Origin: an uncultured Alphaproteobacteria bacterium
GTDB lineage: Bacteria > Pseudomonadota > Alphaproteobacteria > SP197
Direction: 5' to 3'
Length of the DNA: 64,000 nucleotides
NCBI GenBank assembly: GCA_958295695.1
Contig: OY282363.1
Coordinates: forward strand, 2,980,225-3,044,224
Positions 1-9,764 of the stretch are shown piece after piece. The notes beneath the pieces are model-generated. The model ran no database searches. It saw nothing but the letters and a program-made list of their open reading frames with translations, and was not told the origin of the DNA. Positions within the stretch are counted from its first letter, which is position 1; the number at the start of each line of letters is the position of its first letter. The position numbers and the translations under genes were made by a program.

Positions 1-1835
1 CCCGGCGCGCCCGCGAGAAGCTGCGCCAGCAGCAGGCCGGCCAGCAGGCATCGAGCGGCCCCGCCAAGAAGATCGTGCGCGAGGTGATCCTGCCCGAGGC
101 GATCTCGGTCGGCGAGCTCGCCAACCGCATGGCCGTGCGCGGCGGCGAGGTGGTCAAGAAGCTGATGCAGATGGGCCAGATGGTCACCGTCAACCAGACG
201 ATCGACGCCGACGACGCCGAGCTCCTGGTCGAGGAATTCGGCCACAGGGTCCGCCGCGTCTCCGCGGCCGACGTCGAGGTCGGCCTCAAGCAGGACGACG
301 ACCCCGACGAGCTGAAGCAGCCGCGTCCGCCCGTGGTCACGATCATGGGCCATGTGGACCACGGCAAAACCTCCCTGCTCGACGCCCTGCGCAAGACCGA
401 CGTGGTCTCGGGCGAGGCCGGGGGCATCACCCAGCACATCGGCGCCTACCAGGTGCGGCTCGCGGGCGGCGGGCGCATCACGTTCCTGGACACGCCGGGC
501 CACGCGGCCTTCACGGCCATGCGCGCCCGCGGCGCGGGCGTCACGGACATCGTCGTGCTGGTCGTGGCCGCCGACGATTCGGTCATGCCCCAGACCCGCG
601 AGGCCATCGACCACGCGCGGGCCGCCGGCGCGCCGATCATCGTGGCGATCAACAAGTCGGATCTGCCCGGCGCCGACCCCGGCAAGGTGCGTCAGGACCT
701 CCTGCGGCACGACCTGGTCGTCGAGAGCATGGGCGGCGAAGTCCTCGACATCGAGGTCTCGGCCCTCAAGGGCGCCGGCCTCGAAAGGCTGGAGGAGGCG
801 ATCCTGCTGCAGGCCGAGATCCTGGAGCTCGGAGCCAATCCCGAGCGCGACGCGCAGGGCGTCGTCGTCGAGGCCAAGCTCGAGAAGGGCCGCGGCGCCG
901 TCTCGACCGTCCTGGTCCAGCGCGGCACGCTCAATGTCGGCGACACGGTCGTCGCCGGCAAGGAGTGGGGCCGCATCCGCGCGCTCGTCGACGACCGCGG
1001 CGGGACCGTGAAGGCGGCGCGGCCGTCCGCGCCGGTCGAGGTTCTGGGCCTTTCGGGCGCACCGGTCGCGGGCGACGAGTTCTTCGTCGTCGAGGGCGAG
1101 AAACGCGCCCGCGAGATCGCGGCCTACCGCGGGGGGCAGGAGCGCCAGGAGAAGATCGCGTCGGCCGGCCGCAGCTCGGTCGAGCAGCTCTTCGCCAACA
1201 TCGCGGCCGGCGAGGCCAGGGACCTGCCGGTCGTCGTCAAGGCCGACGTGCACGGCTCCGCCGAGGCGATCGCCCACAGCCTGGAGCAGCTCGGCACCGA
1301 GGAGGTCAAACCGCGCGTCCTGGTTTCGGCCGTGGGCGGCGTCAGCGAAAGCGACGTCACGCTCGCCAAGGCGTCCAACGCCGTCGTCCTCGGCTTCAAC
1401 ATCCGCGCCAACAGCCAAGCGCGCCAGCTGGCCGAGAGGGAAGGCGTCGAGATCCGCTACTACCGGATCATCTACGAGCTTCTGGACGACGTGAAGGCCA
1501 TGCTTTCGGGCCTCCTGACGCCGGAGTCGGAAGAGAAGGTGCTGGGCGCCGCCCAGGTGCTGGAGACCTTCGAGATTTCCAGGATCGGACGCATCGCGGG
1601 CTGCCGCGTGATGGACGGTCTGGTGCACCGGGGCGCGAAGGTCAGGCTCCTGCGCGACGGCCGCGTCCTGTTCGACGGCGCGATCAAGGCGCTCCGCCAC
1701 CACAAGGACGAGGTGCGGGAGATCAAGCGGGGCGCCGAGTGCGGCATCCAGCTCGACGGCCACCGGGACATCGAGGTCGGCGACGAGATCGAGGCCTACG
1801 AGATCGTGGAGGTCGCGCGCACGCTCGATGCCTAG
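1..1835 (+). CDS. infB: Translation initiation factor IF-2 (5' end outside window)
   Basis: IF-2 is the GTPase that brings initiator fMet-tRNA to the 30S subunit and promotes 70S assembly in the cytoplasm. The reading frame is already open at base 3 (basic Arg/Gln/Lys-rich linker), so the N-terminal part lies upstream; the first internal start codon, GTG at 75, is not the real start. Visible in order: the IF2-N-like segment ([10 protein letters not shown]), the G domain with GHVDHGKT (G1), DTPGH (G3) and NKSD (G4), the beta-barrel domain, and the C-terminal fMet-tRNA-binding half ([15 protein letters not shown]). The stop at 1833-1835 overlaps rbfA by 8 nt. This is the usual infB-rbfA-truB-rpsO-pnp order, with nusA expected upstream. 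Confidence 0.97.
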   Translation, partial: RRAREKLRQQQAGQQASSGPAKKIVREVILPEAISVGELANRMAVRGGEVVKKLMQMGQMVTVNQTIDADDAELLVEEFGHRVRRVSAADVEVGLKQDDDPDELKQPRPPVVTIMGHVDHGKTSLLDALRKTDVVSGEAGGITQHIGAYQVRLAGGGRITFLDTPGHAAFTAMRARGAGVTDIVVLVVAADDSVMPQTREAIDHARAAGAPIIVAINKSDLPGADPGKVRQDLLRHDLVVESMGGEVLDIEVSALKGAGLERLEEAILLQAEILELGANPERDAQGVVVEAKLEKGRGAVSTVLVQRGTLNVGDTVVAGKEWGRIRALVDDRGGTVKAARPSAPVEVLGLSGAPVAGDEFFVVEGEKRAREIAAYRGGQERQEKIASAGRSSVEQLFANIAAGEARDLPVVVKADVHGSAEAIAHSLEQLGTEEVKPRVLVSAVGGVSESDVTLAKASNAVVLGFNIRANSQARQLAEREGVEIRYYRIIYELLDDVKAMLSGLLTPESEEKVLGAAQVLETFEISRIGRIAGCRVMDGLVHRGAKVRLLRDGRVLFDGAIKALRHHKDEVREIKRGAECGIQLDGHRDIEVGDEIEAYEIVEVARTLDA

Positions 1836-2202
1836 GCGAAAGAGGGCCGGAGGGCCCGGCCAGCGTCAGCTCAGGGTCGGCGAGGAGATCCGCCACGTTC
1901 TCGCCGACATGTTCGCCCGGGGCGATGTGCGCGACGCCGCCTTGGCGGGCCGCGCGATCACGGTCTCGGAGGTCCGCATGAGCCCGGATCTGCGCCACGC
2001 CACCTGCTTCGTGATGCCGCTGGGCGGCGAAGGCGTCGACGAGGCGCTCGCGGGGCTGAAACGCGCCGCGCCCTACCTGCGCGGCGAGATCGCCCGCAGG
2101 GTGCGGCTGCGGATCGCGCCCGAGTTCGCCTTCAGGACCGACCGCGGCTTCGACCGCGCCGAGCGCATCCGCGCGTTGCTCGGCGGGGCCGATGGCGCGT
2201 AG
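1828..2202 (+). CDS. rbfA: Ribosome-binding factor A
   Basis: RbfA is a small KH-fold protein that binds the 30S subunit during late 16S rRNA maturation and is needed for cold adaptation. The 124-aa product starts with a basic tail (MPRRKRAGG), then shows the family pattern [13 protein letters not shown] and [22 protein letters not shown], and ends with [20 protein letters not shown]. Length fits the family. The ATG at 1828 lies inside the infB stop region (8-nt overlap) and the 3' end overlaps truB by 11 nt, so translation is probably coupled through the operon. Confidence 0.95.
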   Translation: MPRRKRAGGPGQRQLRVGEEIRHVLADMFARGDVRDAALAGRAITVSEVRMSPDLRHATCFVMPLGGEGVDEALAGLKRAAPYLRGEIARRVRLRIAPEFAFRTDRGFDRAERIRALLGGADGA

Positions 2203-3097
2203 GCGGAAGGGTCTCGGGGTCGACGGCTGGATCGTCGTCGACAAGCCGCGCGGCATGACCTCGGCGCAGGCGGTCGGCAAGGTCCGGCGCGCCGCCCGGG
2301 CCGGCAAGCTGGGCCACGGCGGCACGCTCGATCCCGCCGCGACGGGCGTGCTTCCCGTCGCGTTGGGGGAGGCGACCAAGACGGTGCCCTTCTGCCAGAA
2401 CGCCGGCAAGGACTATGCGTTCACGGTGCGCTGGGGCGAAGCCACGGCGACCGACGACGCCGAGGGCGAGGTGACCGAAACCAGCGCCCGGCGCCCGACG
2501 CGGAACGCAGTCCTGGAGGCGTTGCCCGCCTTCACCGGGACGATTCTCCAGACGCCGCCGGCCTTCTCCGCGCTCAAGGTCGACGGCAGGCGCGCCTACG
2601 AGCTCGCGCGCAAGGGCGAGACGCCCGCGCTCGGGCCGCGCCGCGTCACGATCGAACGCTTCGTCCTCGCCGCCGTGCCGGACCGGGACCGCGCGACGTT
2701 CGAGGTGACGTGCGGCAAGGGAACCTATGTCCGCGCCCTCGCCCGCGACCTCGCGCGCCGCCTGGACACGGTCGGACATGTCGCCGCCCTGCGTCGCACG
2801 CGGGTCGGCCCCTTCCTCGAACGCATGGCGATTTCGGTGGATAAGCTCGCCCGATGTGCTATAAGCGCGCCGCCTTCCGGGGCGCTTCTGCCCGTGGAGA
2901 CGGCGCTGGACGACATCCCGGCGCTCGCCTTGACGGAGACCGAGGCAAGCCTGCTCAGGCAGGGGCGAGCGGTCGACGCGCCCGGAGCCCGCGACGGCGC
3001 CTGTCTGGTCCGCTCCGGCCGGCGCCTCGTCGCCATCGGCGAGGTCGAGGCCGGGACCCTGCGGCCGTCGCGAGTCTTCAACCTGCACGAGGAATGA
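2192..3097 (+). CDS. truB: tRNA pseudouridine(55) synthase
   Basis: TruB isomerises U55 in the T-loop of nearly all tRNAs to pseudouridine. The 301-aa protein has the family opening [17 protein letters not shown] and the catalytic motif [15 protein letters not shown], whose Asp (about residue 47) is the nucleophile. The [20 protein letters not shown] segment and the [12 protein letters not shown] motif follow. The C-terminal ~80 residues form the PUA-like RNA-binding part. It overlaps rbfA by 11 nt and ends 7 nt before rpsO. Confidence 0.96.
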   Translation: MARRRKGLGVDGWIVVDKPRGMTSAQAVGKVRRAARAGKLGHGGTLDPAATGVLPVALGEATKTVPFCQNAGKDYAFTVRWGEATATDDAEGEVTETSARRPTRNAVLEALPAFTGTILQTPPAFSALKVDGRRAYELARKGETPALGPRRVTIERFVLAAVPDRDRATFEVTCGKGTYVRALARDLARRLDTVGHVAALRRTRVGPFLERMAISVDKLARCAISAPPSGALLPVETALDDIPALALTETEASLLRQGRAVDAPGARDGACLVRSGRRLVAIGEVEAGTLRPSRVFNLHEE

Positions 3098-3104
3098 CAC
3101 CCCG

Positions 3105-3374
3105 ATGTCGATCACGGCCGAACGCAAGGCCGAACTCATCAAGGAGTACGGCCGCGTCGAGGGCGACACCGGTTCGCCCGAGGTCCAGGTTGCGATCCTG
3201 ACCGAACGCATCGCCAACCTGACCGAACACTTCAAGACCCACCGCAAGGACAAGCATTCCCGGCGCGGCCTGCTCATGCTGGTCAGCCGCCGGCGCTCGA
3301 TGCTCGACTATCTGCGGGGCAAGAGCGAAGAGCGTTATCGCGCGCTCATCAAAAGCCTCGGTCTGCGGCGTTGA
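3105..3374 (+). CDS. rpsO: 30S ribosomal protein S15
   Basis: S15 is a primary 16S-binding protein of the 30S platform and forms an intersubunit bridge. The 89-aa protein has the full-length family size and hallmarks: an N-terminal [20 protein letters not shown], a central [20 protein letters not shown] and a C-terminal [11 protein letters not shown]. It is followed by a 241-nt gap before pnp that contains a stable hairpin. Confidence 0.98.
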   Translation: MSITAERKAELIKEYGRVEGDTGSPEVQVAILTERIANLTEHFKTHRKDKHSRRGLLMLVSRRRSMLDYLRGKSEERYRALIKSLGLRR

Positions 3375-3417
3375 TCCGGACCGCGCGGGGATGCGGCCTC
3401 CGTGTCCCCGTCGTCAT

Positions 3418-3443
3418 GTCCGGCGACCGGCGACACGCCGGAC
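3418..3443 (+). promoter_or_regulatory. Stable hairpin in the rpsO-pnp spacer
   Basis: A perfect 8-bp stem (GTCCGGCG/CGCCGGAC) with a 10-nt loop lies in the 241-nt spacer between rpsO and pnp. There is no T-run, so it is not a simple terminator. In enterobacteria the equivalent spacer carries an RNase III processing hairpin used in pnp autoregulation. A similar role here is inference from position only. Confidence 0.35.
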
Positions 3444-3615
3444 CGAGCGCCACGGCGCGACCGCTGGGCGCCCAGAAGGGACGCCATGAACCCGCCCTCC
3501 ATGGGGGAGAGCGGCGTCACGGGCCGCGCGGCTCCATGCGGGGAGCCGCCTTGGACGGAAAACCGGGCCCGGGCGACGCGCCGTCCGATCCGTAGGAAGA
3601 GGAAGAGAGAGGACC

Positions 3616-5847
3616 ATGTTCACCATTCACAAGAAGGAAATCGTGTGGGGCGGGCGCAAGCTCACGCTCGAGACCGGGCGGATCGCCCGCCAGGCCGACG
3701 GCGCCGTGCTGGCGAGCTACGGCGACACCGCGGTGCTCTGCACGGCCGTCGCCCAGAGACAGCCCAGGGAGGGCGTCGACTTTTTCCCGCTCACCGTCAA
3801 CTACCAGGAGAAGGCGTTCGCGGCGGGCAAGATCCCCGGCGGCTTCTTCAAGCGGGAGGGCCGCCCGACCGAGAAGGAGACCCTGTCGTCGCGGATCATC
3901 GACCGGTCGATCCGGCCGCTCTTCGCGCCGGGCTTCCGCAACGAGACTCAGGTCATCTGCACGGTGCTCAGCCACGACCTCGAGAACGACCCCGACATCG
4001 TCGCGCTGGTCGGCGCCTCGGCGGCGCTGACGATCTCGGGCATTCCCTTCATGGGCCCGATCGGCGGCGCGCGCGTCGGCGCGATCGACGGCGACTACGT
4101 CCTCAACCCGACGCTCGACCGGATGGACGCCAGCGATCTCGATCTCGTGGTCGCCGGCCGATCGGACGCGGTGATGATGGTCGAATCCGAGGCGAACGAG
4201 CTTTCGGAAGAGACCATGCTGGGCGCGGTCATGTTCGCCCACCGCGAGTTCCAGCCGATCGTCCAGGCGATCATCGAGCTCGCCGAGGCCAGCGCCAAGG
4301 AACCGTGGGACCTGCCGGAGCCGGAGGACCGCGGCGCGCTCGAGGCCGAGGCGAGGGCGCTGTGCGGCGAGGCGCTGGCCGAAGCCTTCAGGGAACCCGA
4401 CAAGCTGGCGCGCCAGGCCAAGGTGGCCGCGGCCAAGCAGATCGCCAGGGACCGCCTCGCCGAGGACGGGACGGCCGACGGCGACGCGGTCGACGGCGTC
4501 CTGAAGGATCTCGAGAAGAACACCCTGCGCGAGGCGACGCTCTCGACCGGCGTCCGCGTCGACGGCCGCGACACCTCGACGGTGCGCCCGATCGTCGCCG
4601 AAGTCGGCGTGCTCTCCCGCTCGCACGGCTCGGCGCTCTTCACCCGCGGCGAGACCCAGGCGCTGGCGACCGCCACGCTCGGCACCGGCCAGGACGAGCA
4701 GATCATGGACGTGCTCGAGGGCGAGTACCGCGAGCGCTTCATGTTGCACTACAACTTCCCGCCCTACTCGGTCGGCGAGGCGCGCTTCCTGCGCTCGCCC
4801 GGTCGCCGCGAGATCGGCCACGGCAAGCTCGCCTGGCGGGCGATCCGGCCGCTGCTGCCGTCGAAGGAGGAGTTCCCCTACACGATCCGCGTGGTCTCCG
4901 AGATCACCGAATCGAACGGCTCGTCGTCGATGGCGACGGTCTGCGGCAGTTCGCTCTCGCTGATGGACGCCGGCGTGCCGCTCAGGCGGCCCTGCGCCGG
5001 CATCGCCATGGGCCTCATCAAGGAGGACGACCGCTTCGCCGTGCTCTCGGACATCCTCGGCGACGAGGACCACCTGGGCGACATGGACTTCAAGGTCGCG
5101 GGCACGGAACGGGGCGTCACCAGCCTGCAGATGGACATCAAGATCGCGGGCATCACCGAGGAGATCATGCGGGTCGCGCTGGACCAGGCCCGGGACGGCC
5201 GCATGCACATTCTGGGCGAGATGGCGAAGGCCATCTCCGCGGGCCGCGAGGCCCTGTCGGATTTCGCCCCGCGCATCACCACGATGACGATCCCGACCGA
5301 CAAGATCCGCGACATCATCGGCCCGGGCGGCAAGACGATCCGCGAGATCACCGAGCAGTCGGGCACGAAGATCGACATCGAGGACGACGGCTCGATCAAG
5401 ATCGCGTCGTCCGACAACGCCGCCACCGAGGCGGCGATCAAGCTCATCAAGGACATCGTGGCCGAGCCCGAGATCGGCGCGATCTACGACGGAACCGCGG
5501 TCAAGATCATGGAGTTCGGCGCCTTCGTGAACTTCATCGGCAAGCGCGACGGCCTCGTCCACATCTCCGAGCTCGCCGAGGGCCGGGTCGCGACGGTGAA
5601 CGACGTCGTGAGCGAGGGCGACGTCGTGAAGGTCAAGGTGCTGGGCATCGACGACCGCGGCAAGGTCAAGCTCTCCATGCGCGCGGTCGACCAGGAGACC
5701 GGCGCTGACATCTCCGAGACCATCGCCCAGCGCGACGCCCAGCGCCGCGCCGAACGGGAGGCGCGGAGGGCCGGGCGCGGCGCGGACGACGGCGAAGGCA
5801 GGAGGGACGGCGGACCGCGGCGGCGGACCGGCGCCGACGGAGACTGA
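3616..5847 (+). CDS. pnp: Polyribonucleotide nucleotidyltransferase (PNPase)
   Basis: PNPase is a trimeric phosphorolytic 3'-5' exoribonuclease that can also add 3' tails. The 743-aa product has two RNase PH domains (about residues 10-230 and 310-540, the second opening with [17 protein letters not shown]) joined by an alpha-helical linker. A KH domain follows ([15 protein letters not shown], near 560), then an S1 domain ([11 protein letters not shown], near 630), then a basic, charged tail typical of alphaproteobacteria. The ATG at 3616 follows an AGAGGACC ribosome-binding site. It is the last gene of the infB operon. Confidence 0.97.
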   Translation: MFTIHKKEIVWGGRKLTLETGRIARQADGAVLASYGDTAVLCTAVAQRQPREGVDFFPLTVNYQEKAFAAGKIPGGFFKREGRPTEKETLSSRIIDRSIRPLFAPGFRNETQVICTVLSHDLENDPDIVALVGASAALTISGIPFMGPIGGARVGAIDGDYVLNPTLDRMDASDLDLVVAGRSDAVMMVESEANELSEETMLGAVMFAHREFQPIVQAIIELAEASAKEPWDLPEPEDRGALEAEARALCGEALAEAFREPDKLARQAKVAAAKQIARDRLAEDGTADGDAVDGVLKDLEKNTLREATLSTGVRVDGRDTSTVRPIVAEVGVLSRSHGSALFTRGETQALATATLGTGQDEQIMDVLEGEYRERFMLHYNFPPYSVGEARFLRSPGRREIGHGKLAWRAIRPLLPSKEEFPYTIRVVSEITESNGSSSMATVCGSSLSLMDAGVPLRRPCAGIAMGLIKEDDRFAVLSDILGDEDHLGDMDFKVAGTERGVTSLQMDIKIAGITEEIMRVALDQARDGRMHILGEMAKAISAGREALSDFAPRITTMTIPTDKIRDIIGPGGKTIREITEQSGTKIDIEDDGSIKIASSDNAATEAAIKLIKDIVAEPEIGAIYDGTAVKIMEFGAFVNFIGKRDGLVHISELAEGRVATVNDVVSEGDVVKVKVLGIDDRGKVKLSMRAVDQETGADISETIAQRDAQRRAEREARRAGRGADDGEGRRDGGPRRRTGADGD

Positions 5848-5923
5848 GCGCGGCCGCCCGGGCGGCGCGCTTTCGCCGCCCGGGCGGCGGCGTTATGGTG
5901 TGGCGGAGGGAACGGGTGAGCCT

Positions 5924-7321
5924 GTGAAGCCGCTCAACGCGATACGCATTTCCGGGCGCGAGGTCCTGCCGCTGGTGGAGGGCGGCAAGGGCATTTCCGT
6001 CTCCAACGGCGAAAGCTCCGGAGCCTGGTCGGCCCGCGGCGGGGTCGGCACGTTCTCCGGGGTCAACGCCGACTTCCGCGACGAGGACGGGGAGCTCATC
6101 CCGCAGGTCTACCGGGGCAGGAGCCGGCGCGACCGCCACGAGGAGCTGGTCGAGTTCGGCGTCAGGGGCGGCATCCATCAGGCCCGGATGGCCCATGAGC
6201 TGTCGGGCGGCGAGGGCGCCATCCACATGAACGTCCTGTGGGAGATGGGAGGGTGCGAGCGCGTCCTTCACGGCGTGCTCGAAGGGGCCAAGGGCCTGGT
6301 CCACGGCGTCACCTGCGGCGCCGGAATGCCATACAGGATGGCGCAGATCTGCTCCGAATACGGCGTCCACTACTATCCGATCGTGTCGTCGGCGCGCGCC
6401 TTCCAGATCCTCTGGAAACGCGCCTACCACCGCTTCCCGGACCTGCTCGGCGGGGTGGTCTACGAGGACCCCTGGCGCGCCGGCGGCCACAACGGCCTGT
6501 CCAACGTCGAGAATCCCAACGAGCCGGAAGACCCCTATCCGCGGGTCGCCGCGCTGCGCAAGGCCATGATCGCGTGCGGCCTCGACGAGACGCCGGTCTT
6601 CATGGCGGGCGGCGTCTGGCGCATCGACGAGTGGGAGGACTGGCTCGACAATCCCGAACTCGGCCCCATCGCCTTCCAGTTCGGCACCCGCCCGCTGCTC
6701 ACCCGGGAAAGCCCGATCTCCGACACTTGGAAGCGGCGCCTGCCGACCCTGCGCGAGGGCGAGATCTATCTCAACCGCTTCAGCCCGACCGGCTTCTATT
6801 CCTCGGCTGTCGAGAACAGCTTCCTGCTCGAATTGAAGGCCCGCAACGAGCGCCAGGTCGCCTATTCGACCGAGCCCGTGGGCGACCATGTGATCGAATA
6901 CGCCTTCGGTCCGCGCGGGCGCGCCGTCTATCTCACCGGGCACGACCTCGAGCAGGTCGAGGCCTGGGTCGAGGCGGGTTTCACCGAGCCGCTCAAGACG
7001 CCGGATTCGACCCTGGTCTTCGTCACACCCGAAAAGTCGCGCCAGATCCGCACCGATCAGGTCGAGTGCATGGGCTGCCTCTCCCAGTGCCGATTCTCGA
7101 ACTGGAAGTGCGACGAGAGCGGCACGACGGGCCGCAAGCCCGATCCCCGCAGCTACTGCATCCAGAAGACGCTGCAGACCATCAGCCACTCCGACGACAT
7201 CGAGACGCAACTCATGTTCGCCGGCCACAACGCCTACCGTTTCGCGAGCGATCCATGGTACGCCGACGGCTTCATCCCGACCGTCGCCCAGCTCATGGAC
7301 CGGCTGCGGACGGGCCGGTAG
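5924..7321 (+). CDS. NAD(P)H-dependent flavin oxidoreductase of the nitronate monooxygenase fold
   Basis: The product (about 465 aa) looks like an FMN-dependent TIM-barrel enzyme related to nitronate monooxygenase / 2-nitropropane dioxygenase. Evidence is LVEGGKGISVSNGESSGAWS near the N-terminus, a central GVTCGAGMP, HNGLSNVENP, VFMAGGVWR and AFQFGTRPL. It is longer than classic NMOs (~330-370 aa). The extra C-terminal part carries a Cys cluster, CMGCLSQCRFSNWKC, plus a later Cys, which could bind a metal or Fe-S cluster. Start choice: GTG at 5924 follows a GGAGGG; a GTG at 5900 in the same frame is possible. Substrate unknown. It sits alone between pnp and the hydrolase gene. Confidence 0.75.
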   Translation: MKPLNAIRISGREVLPLVEGGKGISVSNGESSGAWSARGGVGTFSGVNADFRDEDGELIPQVYRGRSRRDRHEELVEFGVRGGIHQARMAHELSGGEGAIHMNVLWEMGGCERVLHGVLEGAKGLVHGVTCGAGMPYRMAQICSEYGVHYYPIVSSARAFQILWKRAYHRFPDLLGGVVYEDPWRAGGHNGLSNVENPNEPEDPYPRVAALRKAMIACGLDETPVFMAGGVWRIDEWEDWLDNPELGPIAFQFGTRPLLTRESPISDTWKRRLPTLREGEIYLNRFSPTGFYSSAVENSFLLELKARNERQVAYSTEPVGDHVIEYAFGPRGRAVYLTGHDLEQVEAWVEAGFTEPLKTPDSTLVFVTPEKSRQIRTDQVECMGCLSQCRFSNWKCDESGTTGRKPDPRSYCIQKTLQTISHSDDIETQLMFAGHNAYRFASDPWYADGFIPTVAQLMDRLRTGR

Positions 7322-7375
7322 GGACCGCGCCGGCGCGGCCCGGAGCGGTTCCGGCAAGGCCGGAGGGGAGGGAAT

Positions 7376-8221
7376 ATGGACCTGACGGTCGAACGGAACG
7401 GCCCCGCGCTGCGCGTCCGCGTCGAGGGCGACGGGCCCGATCTGGCGCTCGTGCACGGCGTGGGCGGCGGCCTCGAGGCCTGGGACGGCGTGGTCGCCGC
7501 GCTCGGCGGACGCTTCCGGACGATCCGCATGGACCTGCGCGGCCACGGAGAGTCCGGCAAGCCGGACGGTCCCTACGCGCTCGACGACTTCGTGTCCGAT
7601 GTCATCCGCGTCCTCGACCGCCTGGGCGTCGGGCGCTGCCACCTCGCGGGACATTCCCTGGGCGGCCTCGTGGCCCAGGGGTTCGCGCTCGACCATCCCG
7701 ACCGGCTGGACCGCCTCGTCCTGCTGTCGACGGTGGCCGGCCGCAACGGGGAGGAGCGCGCCCGCGTCGAGGAGCGTCTCGCCGTCGTCGCCCACGGGAT
7801 CCCCGGCGAGCATTTCGAGAACTCCGTCGGGCGCTGGTTCACCGACGCCTTCCGCCGCGACAATCCCGGTTCGATGGCCCGCTACGCGGCTTGGAACCGC
7901 CGGAACGATCCGGCCGCCTACGCCGCCTCCTACCGAGTGCTGGCCCGCACCGATTTGGCCGGCCGGCTGCGGGAGATCGCCGCGCCGACCCTGGTGGCGA
8001 CCGGCGACGGCGACATCGGCTCCAACACCCGCATGGCGCGGCTGATGCACGAGCGGATCGCCGGATCGTCCCTTCACATCCTCGAGGGCCTGCGCCACGC
8101 GATCCTGGCCGAGGCGCCCGGCGCGGTCGCCGCCCTGATCGAGGGGTTCCTCGATCAGAACCGGTCGATCGGCAGCCGCGGCGCGGCGGCGGGTTCGGGC
8201 GCCGCTCCCAGGGCGACGTAG
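7376..8221 (+). CDS. Alpha/beta hydrolase
   Basis: This 281-aa protein is an alpha/beta-hydrolase-fold enzyme. HGVGGGLEAWDG carries the oxyanion HG, DLRGHGESGKP is typical, the nucleophile elbow AGHSLGG puts Ser near residue 94, and RHAILAEAP near the C-terminus supplies the likely catalytic His. It resembles 3-oxoadipate enol-lactonase-type hydrolases, but no pathway partners are adjacent, so the substrate is unknown. The ATG at 7376 follows a strong GGAGGGGAGGG. Its last 67 nt overlap the 3' end of the convergent tsaD; the final ~20 residues (NRSIGSRG...) are low-complexity read-through over tsaD. Confidence 0.85.
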   Translation: MDLTVERNGPALRVRVEGDGPDLALVHGVGGGLEAWDGVVAALGGRFRTIRMDLRGHGESGKPDGPYALDDFVSDVIRVLDRLGVGRCHLAGHSLGGLVAQGFALDHPDRLDRLVLLSTVAGRNGEERARVEERLAVVAHGIPGEHFENSVGRWFTDAFRRDNPGSMARYAAWNRRNDPAAYAASYRVLARTDLAGRLREIAAPTLVATGDGDIGSNTRMARLMHERIAGSSLHILEGLRHAILAEAPGAVAALIEGFLDQNRSIGSRGAAAGSGAAPRAT

Positions 8222-9150
8222 TCCCAGCCGGCCAAGGCGATCATGGCGGCGTTGTCGGTCGACCACTCGAGCGGCGGCAAGCACAGCGCCACGCCCATCT
8301 CGTCGGTCAGCGCCCCGGCGCCGTCCCGGAGCTGGGGGCTCGCCGCCACGCCGCCGACCACGACGAGCGCGCGGGACGGCGCGGCGGCGAGGGCGCGGCG
8401 GCACTTGGCCAGCAGGACATCCATGCAGCAGGCGACGAAGGAGGCCGCCATGTCGGCCTTGTCGAGGCCGGGGTCGCGCTCCAGCCAGCGGGCGACGGCC
8501 GACTTGAGGCCGGAGAACGAGAAGTCCAGGCCCTCGCGGATCATGGGCCGGGGCAGGTCGATCGTGGCCGAACCCTCCCGGGCCAGCCGGTCGATCGCGG
8601 GACCGCCGGGATAGCCCAGCCCCATCATGCGCGCGACCTTGTCGTAGGCCTCGCCGACGGAGTCGTCCCGGGTCGAGCCGAGCACGCGGATCGAAACCGC
8701 GTCGGCCATGTGCGCGACGATCGTGTGGCCGCCCGAGACCAGCAGGACCGTCGCGGGGAAGCCGACGCGCCGCTCCTCGAGGTCGGCGCTGCGCAGATGG
8801 CCCCTGAGGTGGTTGACCCCGATGACGGGCAGGTCCCAGGCCGTTCCCAGGCCCGAGGCCGCGTTGAGACCGACCAGCAGGGAGCCGATCAGGCCGGGGC
8901 CGCGCGTGACCGCGATGGCCTCGAGGTCGCCGGGCGAGACGGCCGCCGCCCGCATCGCGCGGTCGATCGCGGGCACGATCGCCCGGACATGGGCGCGCGA
9001 GGCGAACTCCGGGTAGACGCCGCCCCATTCGGCATGGATGTCGCTCTGGGAGACCGTCTCGGCGGCGTGGATCCCCCCGTCGCGGTCGACGACGGCCACG
9101 GCGGTGTCGTCGCAGGACGACTCGATCCCCAGGATCGCGCGGCCGGTCAC
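8155..9150 (-). CDS. tsaD: tRNA N6-adenosine threonylcarbamoyltransferase TsaD
   Basis: TsaD, working with TsaB and TsaE, transfers the threonylcarbamoyl group from TC-AMP to A37 of tRNAs that read ANN codons. The 331-aa protein begins TGRAILGIESSCDD, has the Fe/Zn-binding HLRGH motif (His about 114 and 118), LLVSGGHT, and a C-terminal STDNAAMIALAG, all family hallmarks of the ASKHA fold. The GTG start at 9150 overlaps the tsaC stop (GTGA); upstream in-frame sequence belongs to tsaC in another frame. It is last in the tsaE-B-C-D operon. In many alphaproteobacteria tsaD sits beside gpsA and hemC; here it does not. Confidence 0.96.
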   Translation of the reverse strand: MTGRAILGIESSCDDTAVAVVDRDGGIHAAETVSQSDIHAEWGGVYPEFASRAHVRAIVPAIDRAMRAAAVSPGDLEAIAVTRGPGLIGSLLVGLNAASGLGTAWDLPVIGVNHLRGHLRSADLEERRVGFPATVLLVSGGHTIVAHMADAVSIRVLGSTRDDSVGEAYDKVARMMGLGYPGGPAIDRLAREGSATIDLPRPMIREGLDFSFSGLKSAVARWLERDPGLDKADMAASFVACCMDVLLAKCRRALAAAPSRALVVVGGVAASPQLRDGAGALTDEMGVALCLPPLEWSTDNAAMIALAGWDYVALGAAPEPAAAPRLPIDRF

Positions 9151-9764
9151 GCCAGAAGAGCCTCGACCGCCGCCCGCGGCGCGGCGCCCTCGCGTTCGAC
9201 CAGCGGCGGGTCGACAGCGCAGTTCACCAGGGTCGAGGGGACCGTTTCGCGGGCGCCGCCATCGACCGCCAGATCGGGCGCGAACGCGAGCCGCGGCACG
9301 ATCTCGTCCACGGTCTGGCGCGTCCGTTGGCCGTGTATGTTGGCGCTCGTCACGAACAGGGGGCCGATCCTGGCCAGCAGGGCGAGCATGAAGGGGTCGT
9401 CGGGTATGCGAAAGGCCATCTCCCCGCGCCCGTCGAGCCACTCGGGACGGCCCCCGCCGCTGAAACCCAGCGCGATGGTGAGCGGTCCGGGCACGAAGGC
9501 CGACGCGATCAGCCGTTCGGCCGCCGCCGTCACGACGACGCCCAGGCCGGAGAGCTGGCCGCGCCGGGCGACCATGACCGGCAGGGTCCGGACGACGGGC
9601 CGCCGCTTGATGGCGAAGAGCCTGTCCACCGCCCGTCCGTCGTCCGGCGCGACCGCCAGCCCGTAGACGGTGTCGGTCGGCGCCAGGACGACGCCGCCGG
9701 CGCCGAGCGCGGCGGCGGCGCGGTCCACGGCGGCGGCCGATCCGGCCGGGACGGTCTCAACCAT
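9147..9764 (-). CDS. tsaC: L-threonylcarbamoyladenylate synthase (TsaC/YrdC family)
   Basis: The enzyme makes threonylcarbamoyl-AMP from Thr, bicarbonate and ATP, the first step of t6A synthesis. The 205-aa product is one YrdC domain: GGVVLAPTDTVYGLA, then FAIKRRPVVRTLPVMV (the KRRP-type basic motif that binds substrate), PGPLTIALG, and FVTSANIHGQ. There is no Sua5 C-terminal domain, so it is the short TsaC type. It overlaps tsaB by 8 nt and tsaD by 4 nt, placing it squarely within the t6A operon. Confidence 0.93.
   Translation of the reverse strand: MVETVPAGSAAAVDRAAAALGAGGVVLAPTDTVYGLAVAPDDGRAVDRLFAIKRRPVVRTLPVMVARRGQLSGLGVVVTAAAERLIASAFVPGPLTIALGFSGGGRPEWLDGRGEMAFRIPDDPFMLALLARIGPLFVTSANIHGQRTRQTVDEIVPRLAFAPDLAVDGGARETVPSTLVNCAVDPPLVEREGAAPRAAVEALLA

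Noticed and set aside
3517-5562. Long minus-strand ORF (681 aa) opposite pnp, and similar ones opposite carB, tsaD, uvrB, cysNC and others
   Set aside because: High GC makes the antisense third-position frame open by chance; the sequences are low-complexity Asp/Arg/Ala/Val-rich and the opposite strand holds clear conserved genes.
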